Shown here: in pieces, positions 22,587-29,869 of the stretch
Layout: each line of letters starts with the position of its first letter
How positions within the stretch are numbered: position 1 is the stretch's first letter
DNA from: Flavobacteriales bacterium
Lineage (GTDB): Bacteria; Bacteroidota; Bacteroidia; Flavobacteriales; Flavobacteriaceae
Direction: 5' to 3'
DNA: 30,666 nucleotides
Assembly (NCBI GenBank): GCA_027033875.1
Contig: JALVKK010000171.1
Location: 1-30,666, forward strand
Notes under the pieces: model-generated
Told to the model about the DNA's origin: nothing
The model's input: only the letters and a program-made list of their open reading frames with translations
Database searches by the model: none
Program-made: the position numbers and the translations under genes

Positions 22587-23108
22587 ATGAAAAATATCAA
22601 ACTATTTATATCCGGTTATAACGGTGTATGGACAAATAATCATATATATTATGATAAAAAAGGAAACCAAACTAAATATTTTAATTTGAACGATTGTATA
22701 GGTGTCGCGTTCTTAAAGCTAAACAACATTCCGGTAATAGTTTTGACCGAAGATCACGGAGAAATCATCAAATCTCAATTAGAAAAATTAAAAATAACCG
22801 ATTATTACGTAGGTGTCAGTAATAAAATAAAAGTTGCCAAAGAAATATTACAAAAATACAATATTACATGGGAAGAAACAGCTTATATCGGTGACGATAT
22901 CAATGATTTACCACTTCTCAAAAAGGTCGGTTATGCCGGTGTTCCCGCACAAGCACCCTACTACGTCAAAAGAGAGGTCGATGTTATTCTTTCCAAAAAC
23001 GGCGGTGAAGGTGCTTTTAGAGAATTTGTTGAAAAATATATGGACGAAAGCGGCATCTTAAAAAAAACTCTCAATAAGTATTTATCCATATACGAAGCTG
23101 TTGACTAA
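22587..23108 (+). CDS. KdsC-like HAD-superfamily protein lacking the nucleophile aspartate
   Basis: Resembles KDO-8-phosphate phosphatase (KdsC/YrbI), which makes KDO for lipopolysaccharide. The fold motifs are KdsC-like: NLNDCIGVAFLKLNNIPVIVLT, YYVGVSNKIKVAKEIL (conserved Lys) and the acidic motif YIGDDINDLPLLKKVGY, then APYYVKREVDVI and GGEGAFREFVE. But motif I, normally DxDGV, reads SGYNGVW: the nucleophile Asp is Gly10 and the acid/base Asp is Asn12. Phosphatase activity should therefore be lost. 173 aa is normal for the family. The rest being well preserved argues for a kept non-catalytic role (binding or regulation) rather than decay. A related enzyme is presumably elsewhere in the genome. 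Confidence 0.75.
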   Translation: MKNIKLFISGYNGVWTNNHIYYDKKGNQTKYFNLNDCIGVAFLKLNNIPVIVLTEDHGEIIKSQLEKLKITDYYVGVSNKIKVAKEILQKYNITWEETAYIGDDINDLPLLKKVGYAGVPAQAPYYVKREVDVILSKNGGEGAFREFVEKYMDESGILKKTLNKYLSIYEAVD

Positions 23109-23140
23109 TACTTTGTATAGCCATAGTGAACAGGCTTTGT

Positions 23141-23821
23141 CTATATTTTTTTTCCTTTTAATACGATCACAAATTCACCTTTGACTGAGGCTTTGTCATT
23201 GAATATTTGAAGTACCTCGGACAGATTCCCTCTGATGGTTTCTTCGTAGAGTTTGCTGATTTCCCGTGAAACAGAAATTTGTCTGTCTGCACCGAAATAT
23301 ATTTCAAAATCTTGTAAAGTTTTGAGCAATTTGTGTGGCGATTCGTAAAAAATCATAGTTCTTGTTTCATCTTGCAAACTTTCCAAACGGGTTTTACGCC
23401 CTTTTTTAACCGGTAAAAAACCTTCAAATACAAAACGTTCGGCAGGCAAACCGGAATTGACCAAAGCAGGAACAAATGCCGTTGCTCCGGGTAAAGTTTC
23501 GACCGGTATATCTTTTTCAATGGCTTTGTGTACTATTAAATAACCCGGGTCCGATATAGCCGGTGTGCCGGCATCAGATATTAAAGCAAAACTTAGCCCC
23601 TGCTCTAACTGTGATACCAAACTATCAACTATTTTGTGTTCATTAAATTTATGATATGAACGTTGTGAAGTGACAATCTCAAAATACTTTAACAATTTAC
23701 CCGAAGTGCGAGTATCTTCCGATAAAATCAAATCGACCTCTTTTAACACACTGATAGCCCTAAAAGTCATATCTTGCAGATTGCCGATAGGAGTTGGTAC
23801 TACATATAATTTTCCTTTCAT
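23141..23821 (-). CDS. rsmI: 16S rRNA (cytidine1402-2'-O)-methyltransferase
   Basis: Methylates the ribose of C1402 in the decoding centre of 16S rRNA, using S-adenosylmethionine. SAM-dependent tetrapyrrole-methylase fold: KLYVVPTPIGNLQDMTFRA, LILSEDTRTSGKLLK, ALISDAGTPAISDPGYL, LPGATAFVPALVNSGLP, FVFEGFLPVKKGRK and MIFYESPHKL are all in the standard order. 226 aa from ATG 23821, which matches the usual family start. An ATG seven codons upstream (23842) would overlap the preceding gene by 8 bases and cannot be ruled out. Co-transcribed with the conserved hypothetical gene upstream. Confidence 0.93.
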   Translation of the reverse strand: MKGKLYVVPTPIGNLQDMTFRAISVLKEVDLILSEDTRTSGKLLKYFEIVTSQRSYHKFNEHKIVDSLVSQLEQGLSFALISDAGTPAISDPGYLIVHKAIEKDIPVETLPGATAFVPALVNSGLPAERFVFEGFLPVKKGRKTRLESLQDETRTMIFYESPHKLLKTLQDFEIYFGADRQISVSREISKLYEETIRGNLSEVLQIFNDKASVKGEFVIVLKGKKI

Positions 23822-23834
23822 CTGTATATAATTT

Positions 23835-24518
23835 TCAGGCAAATCTAAGTTCTAACAACTGTAATAATCGAAATTCGTACTCATCTTTGCCTTCCCAATC
23901 ATCATATTTCGGTTTAACCTCCCGATTGATATATCTAAGCGCATCTTCATAATTGTCAAATGTGTTGAGACGATCAACAAAATACGTATAAAAATCATTG
24001 TCTCCGGCAAACAGATGTTTGATAAAGGCAATTCTATCATTCAAACCTATATTCATTTTTTTTAAAGATTTAGCAGATGTCGGTATTTGACTATCAGAAG
24101 TCGTTTTGTTTTGTCCTTTTGGCACAAAACGCATTTTGCCGGCTTGTTTATAAGGATTTGTCTCCGGCTCATTCGTATTCTGTTGTGTTTCTATCTGTTT
24201 TGTTTCCGGTTTTAGATTTTCTTTTTCTTCATTATTCAGATTTTCTTTTACAGCCTGAGGCTCTTCTTCTTTTTTCTTTTCTACCGGTAAGCCGATGTTT
24301 TCCAAAACTTCTGCTTTTTTAATCTTTAAAATTGCCATCAATTCACTTGTATCCAACTGTTCTTTCAATACCATAATAGCCGCCATCTTTTCTTGCAATT
24401 GACGAGTGGCACTATACAAACTATTCAAATCTTTTTGATGAATATTTTGCAAAATATCTTTGGTAAGTAAAATCAATTCAGCTCTTAAAATATTGGCTAA
24501 TTCATTGTTTTTGTCCAT
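23835..24518 (-). CDS. Conserved Bacteroidota protein of unknown function upstream of rsmI
   Basis: A 227-residue soluble protein with three parts: a helical N-terminus (~1-75; ELILLTKDILQNIHQKDLNSL), a low-complexity acidic/lysine/glutamine linker (~78-150; KKKEEEPQAVKENLNNEE) and a C-terminal helical block (~150-227) that looks most conserved: LNDRIAFIKHLFAGDNDFYT, YFVDRLNTFDNYEDALRYIN and KPKYDDWEGKDEYEFRLLQLL. No enzyme motif, signal peptide or membrane segment. It sits just before rsmI (gap 13 bases, or overlap with the alternative start) and divergent to tdk. Function unknown; no reason to assign a role in rRNA modification beyond the operon. Confidence 0.8.
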   Translation of the reverse strand: MDKNNELANILRAELILLTKDILQNIHQKDLNSLYSATRQLQEKMAAIMVLKEQLDTSELMAILKIKKAEVLENIGLPVEKKKEEEPQAVKENLNNEEKENLKPETKQIETQQNTNEPETNPYKQAGKMRFVPKGQNKTTSDSQIPTSAKSLKKMNIGLNDRIAFIKHLFAGDNDFYTYFVDRLNTFDNYEDALRYINREVKPKYDDWEGKDEYEFRLLQLLELRFA

Positions 24519-24736
24519 AATAAATAAATTTACAACTAATTGAATATCAAAATGTAAAAACAGATTGTTTATTGTTAATAAAAAAAACGGGATAATAATA
24601 TAAAAATTGTCGAAAAATAAATTATTTTCGTTGTTACAAATTTAATTAAAAAAACAAACATAAAAGAATTTACTTAAATGAACTTATAATCCTTATGGTT
24701 CAAATAAATAACAATGATAAATAATTACCTTGTAAT
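24519..24736. other. Divergent intergenic region between the hypothetical gene and tdk
   Basis: 218 very AT-rich bases. A minus-strand TAAATTTG (24637-24644) may serve the hypothetical gene-rsmI pair with a leader of ~120 bases. For tdk only a weak element near 24726 (TACCTTGT) is seen. Confidence 0.4.
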
Positions 24737-25333
24737 ATGTTTTTAGAAATACCTGTAAATCACAAAGACAATCTCGGTTGGATAGAAGTCATTACCGGCA
24801 GTATGTTTTCGGGAAAAACCGAAGAATTGATTCGGCGGTTGAAACGGGCACAATTCGCCAAACAAAAGGTCGAAATTTTTAAACCGAAAATTGACACCCG
24901 TTACCATGAAACCAATATTGTATCTCATGACAAAAACGAAATCCGCTCAACCGCAGTTTCATCACCACAAGAAATTTTATTATTATCGGAAGATGTCGAT
25001 GTTGTCGGTATAGACGAAGCGCAATTTTTTTCAAATGAAATAGTTGATGTTTGCAACACTCTGGCTAACAAAGGATTAAGAGTAATAGTGGCAGGCTTAG
25101 ATATGGATTTTATGGGCAAACCTTTCGGACCTATGCCCTATCTGATGGCAGTAGCCGAATACGTTACCAAAGTACATGCCGTATGTACACGAACAGGTAA
25201 TTTGGCTCATTACAGTTACCGCCTGACTGATGACGATAAATTGGTCTTGCTCGGCGAAACACAAGAATACGAACCATTGAGTCGCACCGCTTACGTAAAA
25301 GCTATGACAGAACGGCAAAAAAAGAAAAATTAA
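24737..25333 (+). CDS. tdk: Thymidine kinase, type II
   Basis: Phosphorylates thymidine to dTMP in nucleoside salvage. P-loop ITGSMFSGKTEELIRRLKRA (Walker A ~21-28), the Walker B-like DEAQFF (~93-98), VIVAGLDMDFMGKPFGPMPYL and GETQEYEPLSR are typical of the TK1-like family. 198 aa. Unlike E. coli Tdk, the C-terminal zinc-binding lasso has lost its cysteine pairs: the first CxxC reads VCTRTGNLAHYSYR and the second is absent (EPLSRTAYVKA). This form seems usual in Bacteroidota rather than a local defect. alr begins 2 bases after its stop, so they form an operon. ATG at 24737; there are ~13 residues before the core fold. Confidence 0.94.
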   Translation: MFLEIPVNHKDNLGWIEVITGSMFSGKTEELIRRLKRAQFAKQKVEIFKPKIDTRYHETNIVSHDKNEIRSTAVSSPQEILLLSEDVDVVGIDEAQFFSNEIVDVCNTLANKGLRVIVAGLDMDFMGKPFGPMPYLMAVAEYVTKVHAVCTRTGNLAHYSYRLTDDDKLVLLGETQEYEPLSRTAYVKAMTERQKKKN

Positions 25334-25335
25334 CA

Positions 25336-26430
25336 ATGCGTGAAAGTTATATCGAAATTGACGGCAATCGCCTGAAACATAATCTGAACCTCATCAAAAA
25401 ACACTTAGATCCCGGCACTAAAATTCTTGCCAATCTCAAAGCTAATGCCTATGGTTTGGGAGCTTATGAAATCGGAAGTTTTCTTGAACAATCAGAAGTT
25501 ACGTATTTTTCGGTAGCCTATATCAATGAAGCAATAGCTCTAAGACAAAAAGGTATTCATACAAATTTATTGGTTTTTAATCCGTCATTTGACAGTTTTG
25601 ACGAATTAATCACTTATAATTTGGAACCGCAAATCGGTTCGTTAGCTTACCTCAACAAATTAACAGAATATATTTCAAGAGGTAACATTACCGGATTGCC
25701 GGTACACATTAAGTTGGATACCGGTATGCACCGCGCAGGAATTATGCCGGAAGAATTGTACAAACTTATTCAAATACTCCAACAAAACAAAAATATAGTC
25801 GTAAAAAGCGTTTTTTCTCACTTAGCTGCAGCTGAAGACCCCGAAGAAGATGCTTTTACCCGTAAGCAAATAGAAACATTTGAATTGATAACAAATAAAC
25901 TATCTGCTAATTTAAACTCGAAATTTTTCAGACATCTACTCAACACCGCCGGCATTTTTCGTTTTCCGCAAGCTCGATACGATATGGTAAGACCGGGCTT
26001 GGGATTGTTCGGATTATATCCGGTTGCCGGACAAGAAGACAGTTTGCAACCTATTGCTCGAGTCAAAACCAAAATCAATCAAATCAAAGAATTAAAAGCA
26101 GGTGATACCGTCGGATATAACCGGCGTTATAAAGTTACAGATAATAAACGAATAGGCTTGCTACCACTAGGCTACGCCGACGGTATAGACAGACGACTGG
26201 GGAACGGCAATTTTTACGTCAAATGTAAGGGTTATAATATCCCTGTTGTAGGAACTATCAATATGGACAGTATCAATATAGATCTGAGTGATACACCTTG
26301 CCGTCAAGGCGATGAAGTTATCGTTTTTGACAATGACCGCAGTATTTATGATATAGCTTGCCGTCTCAATACCATTCCGTATGAAATTATTGCCGGATTA
26401 AGCGAACGTTTACCTCGCAAAATTATTTGA
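25336..26430 (+). CDS. alr: Alanine racemase
   Basis: PLP enzyme converting L- to D-alanine for peptidoglycan. PLP-lysine motif in ILANLKANAYGLGAYEIG (Lys ~39), HIKLDTGMHRAGI, FSHLAAAEDPEE, RPGLGLFGLYP, the catalytic tyrosine in GDTVGYNRRY, LLPLGYADGIDRRLGNG and VGTINMDSINIDLS are all in place; the C-terminal beta domain ends YEIIAGLSERLPRKII. 364 aa, normal. It starts 2 bases after tdk, and its stop directly abuts that of the convergent epimerase gene with no spacer, so transcripts must overlap. Confidence 0.96.
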   Translation: MRESYIEIDGNRLKHNLNLIKKHLDPGTKILANLKANAYGLGAYEIGSFLEQSEVTYFSVAYINEAIALRQKGIHTNLLVFNPSFDSFDELITYNLEPQIGSLAYLNKLTEYISRGNITGLPVHIKLDTGMHRAGIMPEELYKLIQILQQNKNIVVKSVFSHLAAAEDPEEDAFTRKQIETFELITNKLSANLNSKFFRHLLNTAGIFRFPQARYDMVRPGLGLFGLYPVAGQEDSLQPIARVKTKINQIKELKAGDTVGYNRRYKVTDNKRIGLLPLGYADGIDRRLGNGNFYVKCKGYNIPVVGTINMDSINIDLSDTPCRQGDEVIVFDNDRSIYDIACRLNTIPYEIIAGLSERLPRKII

Positions 26431-26841
26431 TCAAAGGTTTGTCCGATTTTCTTGACAAATTTCAACCAATATACCACCGGTTGATTTGGGATGGACAAAA
26501 GCTACCAACTTATTATCCGCTCCGGCTTTGGCTTGTTCGTTTATCAAAACAAAACCTTCTTGTTTGAGAACAAACATTTTTTGCTCAATATCATCTACTT
26601 CAAAAGCAATATGATGCATAGCCTCGCCTTTCTTATCAAGAAATTTTTGAATTGGACTATCCGGACGAGTCGGTGCCAATAGTTCGATTTTGCTTTCTCC
26701 GGTTTTAAAAAAAGATGTAACAACACCTTCACTTTCAACCTTTTCACGTTTGTAAGATAAAGTATTGAGCAGTTTGGCAAAACGCTTTTCCGCTTCGTCA
26801 ATATCTTTGACCGCAATACCGATATGTTCTATTTTTTTCAT
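26431..26841 (-). CDS. mce: Methylmalonyl-CoA epimerase
   Basis: Interconverts (2R)- and (2S)-methylmalonyl-CoA, linking propionyl-CoA and succinyl-CoA metabolism. Vicinal-oxygen-chelate fold with two paired modules: KIEHIGIAVKDIDEAEKRF (metal His6), SKIELLAPTRPDSPIQKFL, EAMHHIAFEVDDIEQKM (second metal-binding His), and VHPKSTGGILVEICQ (metal Glu). 136 aa is the normal length. It converges on alr with no intergenic bases. Other genes of the pathway (methylmalonyl-CoA mutase, carboxylase) are not in the window. Confidence 0.93.
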   Translation of the reverse strand: MKKIEHIGIAVKDIDEAEKRFAKLLNTLSYKREKVESEGVVTSFFKTGESKIELLAPTRPDSPIQKFLDKKGEAMHHIAFEVDDIEQKMFVLKQEGFVLINEQAKAGADNKLVAFVHPKSTGGILVEICQENRTNL

Positions 26842-27121
26842 ATTATTGAGGAATTGAGGATTTGTTATACTTCAATGAATATTTTTGAACTTTGATGATT
26901 GTTTATTATTTCAAAGCATATTCCTGTATATAATTTGAGGAATGAGGTATTGAGGAAATTATTCAATTTGAGATTTCACAGTCGTACCTCCGTCAAAATG
27001 ACACTCATGACTTATTTAACTATCTATTCAAAATTTCACTTTCAATTCTATTCCCTACAAACACGTAATCTCACTACTTGTCGTTTTGTCGCATTCTACC
27101 GAGAATAAATAATTTTCGTCT
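26842..27121. other. Intergenic region between mce and the GlmU-like gene
   Basis: 280 bases without a supported gene. It holds two clusters of the TTGAGGAAT-type repeat (26846-26860 and 26935-26956). No RNA gene or clear terminator was recognised. A 69-residue open frame at 26899-27108 has no credible protein features. Confidence 0.55.
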
Positions 27122-28309
27122 TTATTCATTACTAAAATCTTCGATTTTTTTTACCTTTTCATAAACTTTTTTAAACAAATCAGCTTCTATACCTGTAAAT
27201 TCTTTTTGACGACGTTTCATAACGGCAGTGGCAACTTCAACGGCTTTGTCATAACGATAATCCGTATATTGTTGTCCGCCCCATTTAAAAGAAGGGAAAA
27301 ATTTCGGTTGGTAATCGCCTCCGAAAATATTGCTACTCACTCCTACTACGGTACCGGTATTAAACATTGTAGCAATACCGCATTTGGAATGATCACCCAT
27401 AATCAAACCGCAAAACTGCAAACCCGTATCGACAAAATCCTTTTGCGTATAATCCCAAAGTTTGACTTTAGAATAATTATTTTTCAGATTTGAATTATTG
27501 GTATCCGCACCCAAATTGCACCATTCGGCAATCACCGAATCACCTAAATAGCCGTCGTGTCCTTTGTTGGCATAACCAAAAAAAACACTATCCTTTATCT
27601 CACCACCGGCTTTGGTAAATGGACCTAAAGTCGTCCCGCCGTATATTTTAGCTCCCATTTTTACAACACTGTTGTCTAGTGCCGCAAAAGGACCGCGAAT
27701 CATACTTCCTTCAAGTATTTTGACATTTTTACCGATATATACCGGACCCTCGTCCGTATTAAATATCACCGCTTCCACTACAGCACCTTTTTCGATAAAA
27801 ACCGGATATTTACCTGTTTTCGTATTGGTCCGGGACAAAACCTGCGAATCGCGATTACGGGTTACCAATACATAATCGGCTGTAATTTGACCGGCATTGA
27901 AACTAAAAATATCATAAGGTTTTTTGATGCTTACAACCGGTTTTTGATAAACTATTGTTTTGCCTTTAAAATTTTGAACAGTGTCCGGATTCAACTGACC
28001 GGCTCTAAAAGCCAAAACCTTATCGTTGTAAACAAGTTGTTCGTTTGATTGCAAATTTTGAACGGCTTTTACCAAATCTTTTTCCGGCAACAACGCAGCG
28101 TTGATATATATATTATCCGCTTCAAAATGTACGGGAAATTTTTCGGAGAGATAAGCCTCCGATAACGAACTGACCGGACTGTCCAAATAATATTCCCATT
28201 TTTCTTTGATAGTCAATATACCGCAACGAATATCACTTACCGGTCTGAAATAAGTCAAAGGTAATAAAGATTTTTTGATAAAATTTTCGTCAAAAACTAT
28301 ATAATTCAT
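27122..28309 (-). CDS. GlmU-like sugar-1-phosphate nucleotidyltransferase/acyltransferase of Bacteroidota
   Basis: Probable UDP-N-acetylglucosamine pyrophosphorylase/glucosamine-1-phosphate acetyltransferase substitute, the GlmU-like form known from Bacteroidota, acting in cell-wall precursor synthesis. The N-terminal ~150 residues are a diverged nucleotidyltransferase domain (SLLPLTYFRPVSDIRCGILT, IKEKWEYYLDSPVSSLSE) without the usual GxGTRM loop. From ~170 a left-handed beta helix follows with hexapeptide repeats (GPVYIGKNVKILEGSMIRGP, VVKMGAKIYGGTTLGPFTKA) and acyltransferase-like GYANKGHDGYLGDSVIAEW and LGADTNNSNLKNNYS. A basic C-terminus closes it. 395 aa, full length. Transcribed alone, divergent from rpe. 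Which activities it has is inferred from the family. Confidence 0.85.
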   Translation of the reverse strand: MNYIVFDENFIKKSLLPLTYFRPVSDIRCGILTIKEKWEYYLDSPVSSLSEAYLSEKFPVHFEADNIYINAALLPEKDLVKAVQNLQSNEQLVYNDKVLAFRAGQLNPDTVQNFKGKTIVYQKPVVSIKKPYDIFSFNAGQITADYVLVTRNRDSQVLSRTNTKTGKYPVFIEKGAVVEAVIFNTDEGPVYIGKNVKILEGSMIRGPFAALDNSVVKMGAKIYGGTTLGPFTKAGGEIKDSVFFGYANKGHDGYLGDSVIAEWCNLGADTNNSNLKNNYSKVKLWDYTQKDFVDTGLQFCGLIMGDHSKCGIATMFNTGTVVGVSSNIFGGDYQPKFFPSFKWGGQQYTDYRYDKAVEVATAVMKRRQKEFTGIEADLFKKVYEKVKKIEDFSNE

Positions 28310-28356
28310 TTACTAAAAATTTGATTTATAAGAATATCCATATCAAGAATGTTTGA

Positions 28357-28406
28357 CAAAAATACGTAAAAAAATATTTTGAAAACTCTTTTTTATTAGT
28401 AAATTC
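28357..28406. promoter_or_regulatory. Divergent promoter region of the GlmU-like gene and rpe
   Basis: Minus strand -7 candidate TATTTTTG (28357-28364) lies 48 bases before the GlmU-like ATG. Plus strand TAAATTCG (28399-28406), one or two mismatches from consensus, lies 17 bases before the rpe ATG. Both calls are tentative. Confidence 0.35.
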
Positions 28407-28423
28407 GCCTTAAAAACAAGCCC

Positions 28424-29077
28424 ATGAAAACGCCCGTTATTGCGCCCTCAATATTGTCTGCCGATTTTTCCGATTTGACAAAAACTTTTAAAATGCTTAA
28501 CCAAAGCGAAGCCCAATGGATTCACTTGGACGTTATGGACGGCAATTTTGTTCCCAATATTAGTTTCGGTATGCCCGTAATCAAAAGTTTACGCAAACTT
28601 ACCACAAAGGTTTTTGATGCTCATTTAATGATAGAAAAACCGGAACGATATATTCACAATTTTAAACTCGTTGGAGTAGATGTTTTAACGGTGCATTACG
28701 AAACTCAAACCCATTTGAATCGCACAGTTGATTTGATAAAAAAAATCGGTATGAAAGCCGGTGTAGCTCTCAATCCGCATACACCTGTCAGTTTACTAAA
28801 AGACATCGTTGCCGAACTGGATTTGATATTGATTATGTCCGTCAATCCCGGATATAGCGGACAACAATTTATCGAACATACTTACCGAAAAATTGCGGAA
28901 ACCAAAGATTTAATTCTCGCCGGCAATTCAAAAACCTTAATTGAAGTTGACGGAGGAGTCAATGACACCAATGCTTCCAAATTGTTTACGGCAGGCGCCG
29001 ATATTTTAGTTGCTGCAAGTTATATTTTTAATCATGATAATCCTTTGAAAGCTATTAATAATTTAAAGTATTTTTAA
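28424..29077 (+). CDS. rpe: Ribulose-phosphate 3-epimerase
   Basis: Interconverts ribulose 5-phosphate and xylulose 5-phosphate in the pentose phosphate pathway. TIM barrel with the expected motifs in order: IAPSILSADFSDL, WIHLDVMDGNFVPNISFG (metal ligands and catalytic Asp), FDAHLMIEKPERYI, GVALNPHTPVSLL, ILIMSVNPGYSGQQFIEHTY (phosphate loop) and LIEVDGGVND (second catalytic Asp). 217 aa, complete. It acts on the product of RpiB encoded at 17804-18235, but the genes are unlinked. Confidence 0.96.
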   Translation: MKTPVIAPSILSADFSDLTKTFKMLNQSEAQWIHLDVMDGNFVPNISFGMPVIKSLRKLTTKVFDAHLMIEKPERYIHNFKLVGVDVLTVHYETQTHLNRTVDLIKKIGMKAGVALNPHTPVSLLKDIVAELDLILIMSVNPGYSGQQFIEHTYRKIAETKDLILAGNSKTLIEVDGGVNDTNASKLFTAGADILVAASYIFNHDNPLKAINNLKYF

Positions 29078-29185
29078 AATTTGCATTTTTTGATTATTAA
29101 TATTTCAAAACTTTGATTTTCAATATATTAATATTTTTTACAAAACTTTTTAAATAAAAAATTTTTATATATTAATGACTTTTCT

Positions 29186-29193
29186 TAAATTTG
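29186..29193 (+). promoter_or_regulatory. -7 element of the Nudix gene
   Basis: TAAATTTG, ending 18 bases before ATG 29212. It overlaps an in-frame TTG at 29191 and so excludes that codon as the start. Confidence 0.6.
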
Positions 29194-29211
29194 TTTGAAA
29201 AATTAAGAACA

Positions 29212-29823
29212 ATGTCCTATAAAATTTACATATTTAATAAAGCTATAATACTAACGGACAATCTTAATGAAAGTTCTAAAAACATTTATGCTTTTAATTC
29301 TGTAAATTTGGACAAAATTATCAACAAACTACAAACGAATATTTTTTCGGAAATCTATCTTTATCACCCTCATCTGGATGAAGCTTGGCAAATATTTAAA
29401 ACCCATTTTGACGTTATTGAAGCTGCCGGTGGGATTGTTGAAAACGACGAACATAAGTATTTATTTATCTTTAGAAACGGTAAATGGGATTTGCCGAAAG
29501 GCAAAATGGAACCGGGAGAAAACCCCTCCGAAACAGCTATCAGAGAAGTCAAAGAAGAATGTGGTATTCAAAATATAAATATCGACCATTTTTTATTGGA
29601 TACTTATCACCTGTTTAATGATAACAATAAAAAACGCCTCAAAATTACACACTGGTTTAAAATGAATGAACTGGAAAAGAGTAATTTAGTTCCGCAAACC
29701 GAAGAAGGTATAGAACGCGTAGAATGGATTGATATTAATAATAATGATTTTGCGCTTGAAAATTCCTATGAAAATATCAAATTACTTTTTTCCGATTTAA
29801 ACAAATTAAACAATTTAAAATAA
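29212..29823 (+). CDS. Nudix hydrolase with N-terminal extension
   Basis: Probable hydrolase of a nucleoside diphosphate derivative. The Nudix box is complete at about residues 101-123: GKMEPGENPSETAIREVKEECGI, matching the GX5EX7REUXEEXGU pattern with its metal-binding glutamates; upstream AAGGIVENDEHKYLFIFRNG and KWDLPKGK, downstream THWFKMNELE and VEWIDINN, are usual flanks. An additional N-terminal ~65 residues (MSYKIYIFNKAIILTDNLNE) precedes the Nudix fold and is of unknown role. 203 aa from ATG 29212. Standing alone after rpe; substrate unknown. Confidence 0.88.
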   Translation: MSYKIYIFNKAIILTDNLNESSKNIYAFNSVNLDKIINKLQTNIFSEIYLYHPHLDEAWQIFKTHFDVIEAAGGIVENDEHKYLFIFRNGKWDLPKGKMEPGENPSETAIREVKEECGIQNINIDHFLLDTYHLFNDNNKKRLKITHWFKMNELEKSNLVPQTEEGIERVEWIDINNNDFALENSYENIKLLFSDLNKLNNLK

Positions 29824-29869
29824 CAACTCTTTCTAAAAAAAGATACCATTTTTACTTAATCATAAAAAA

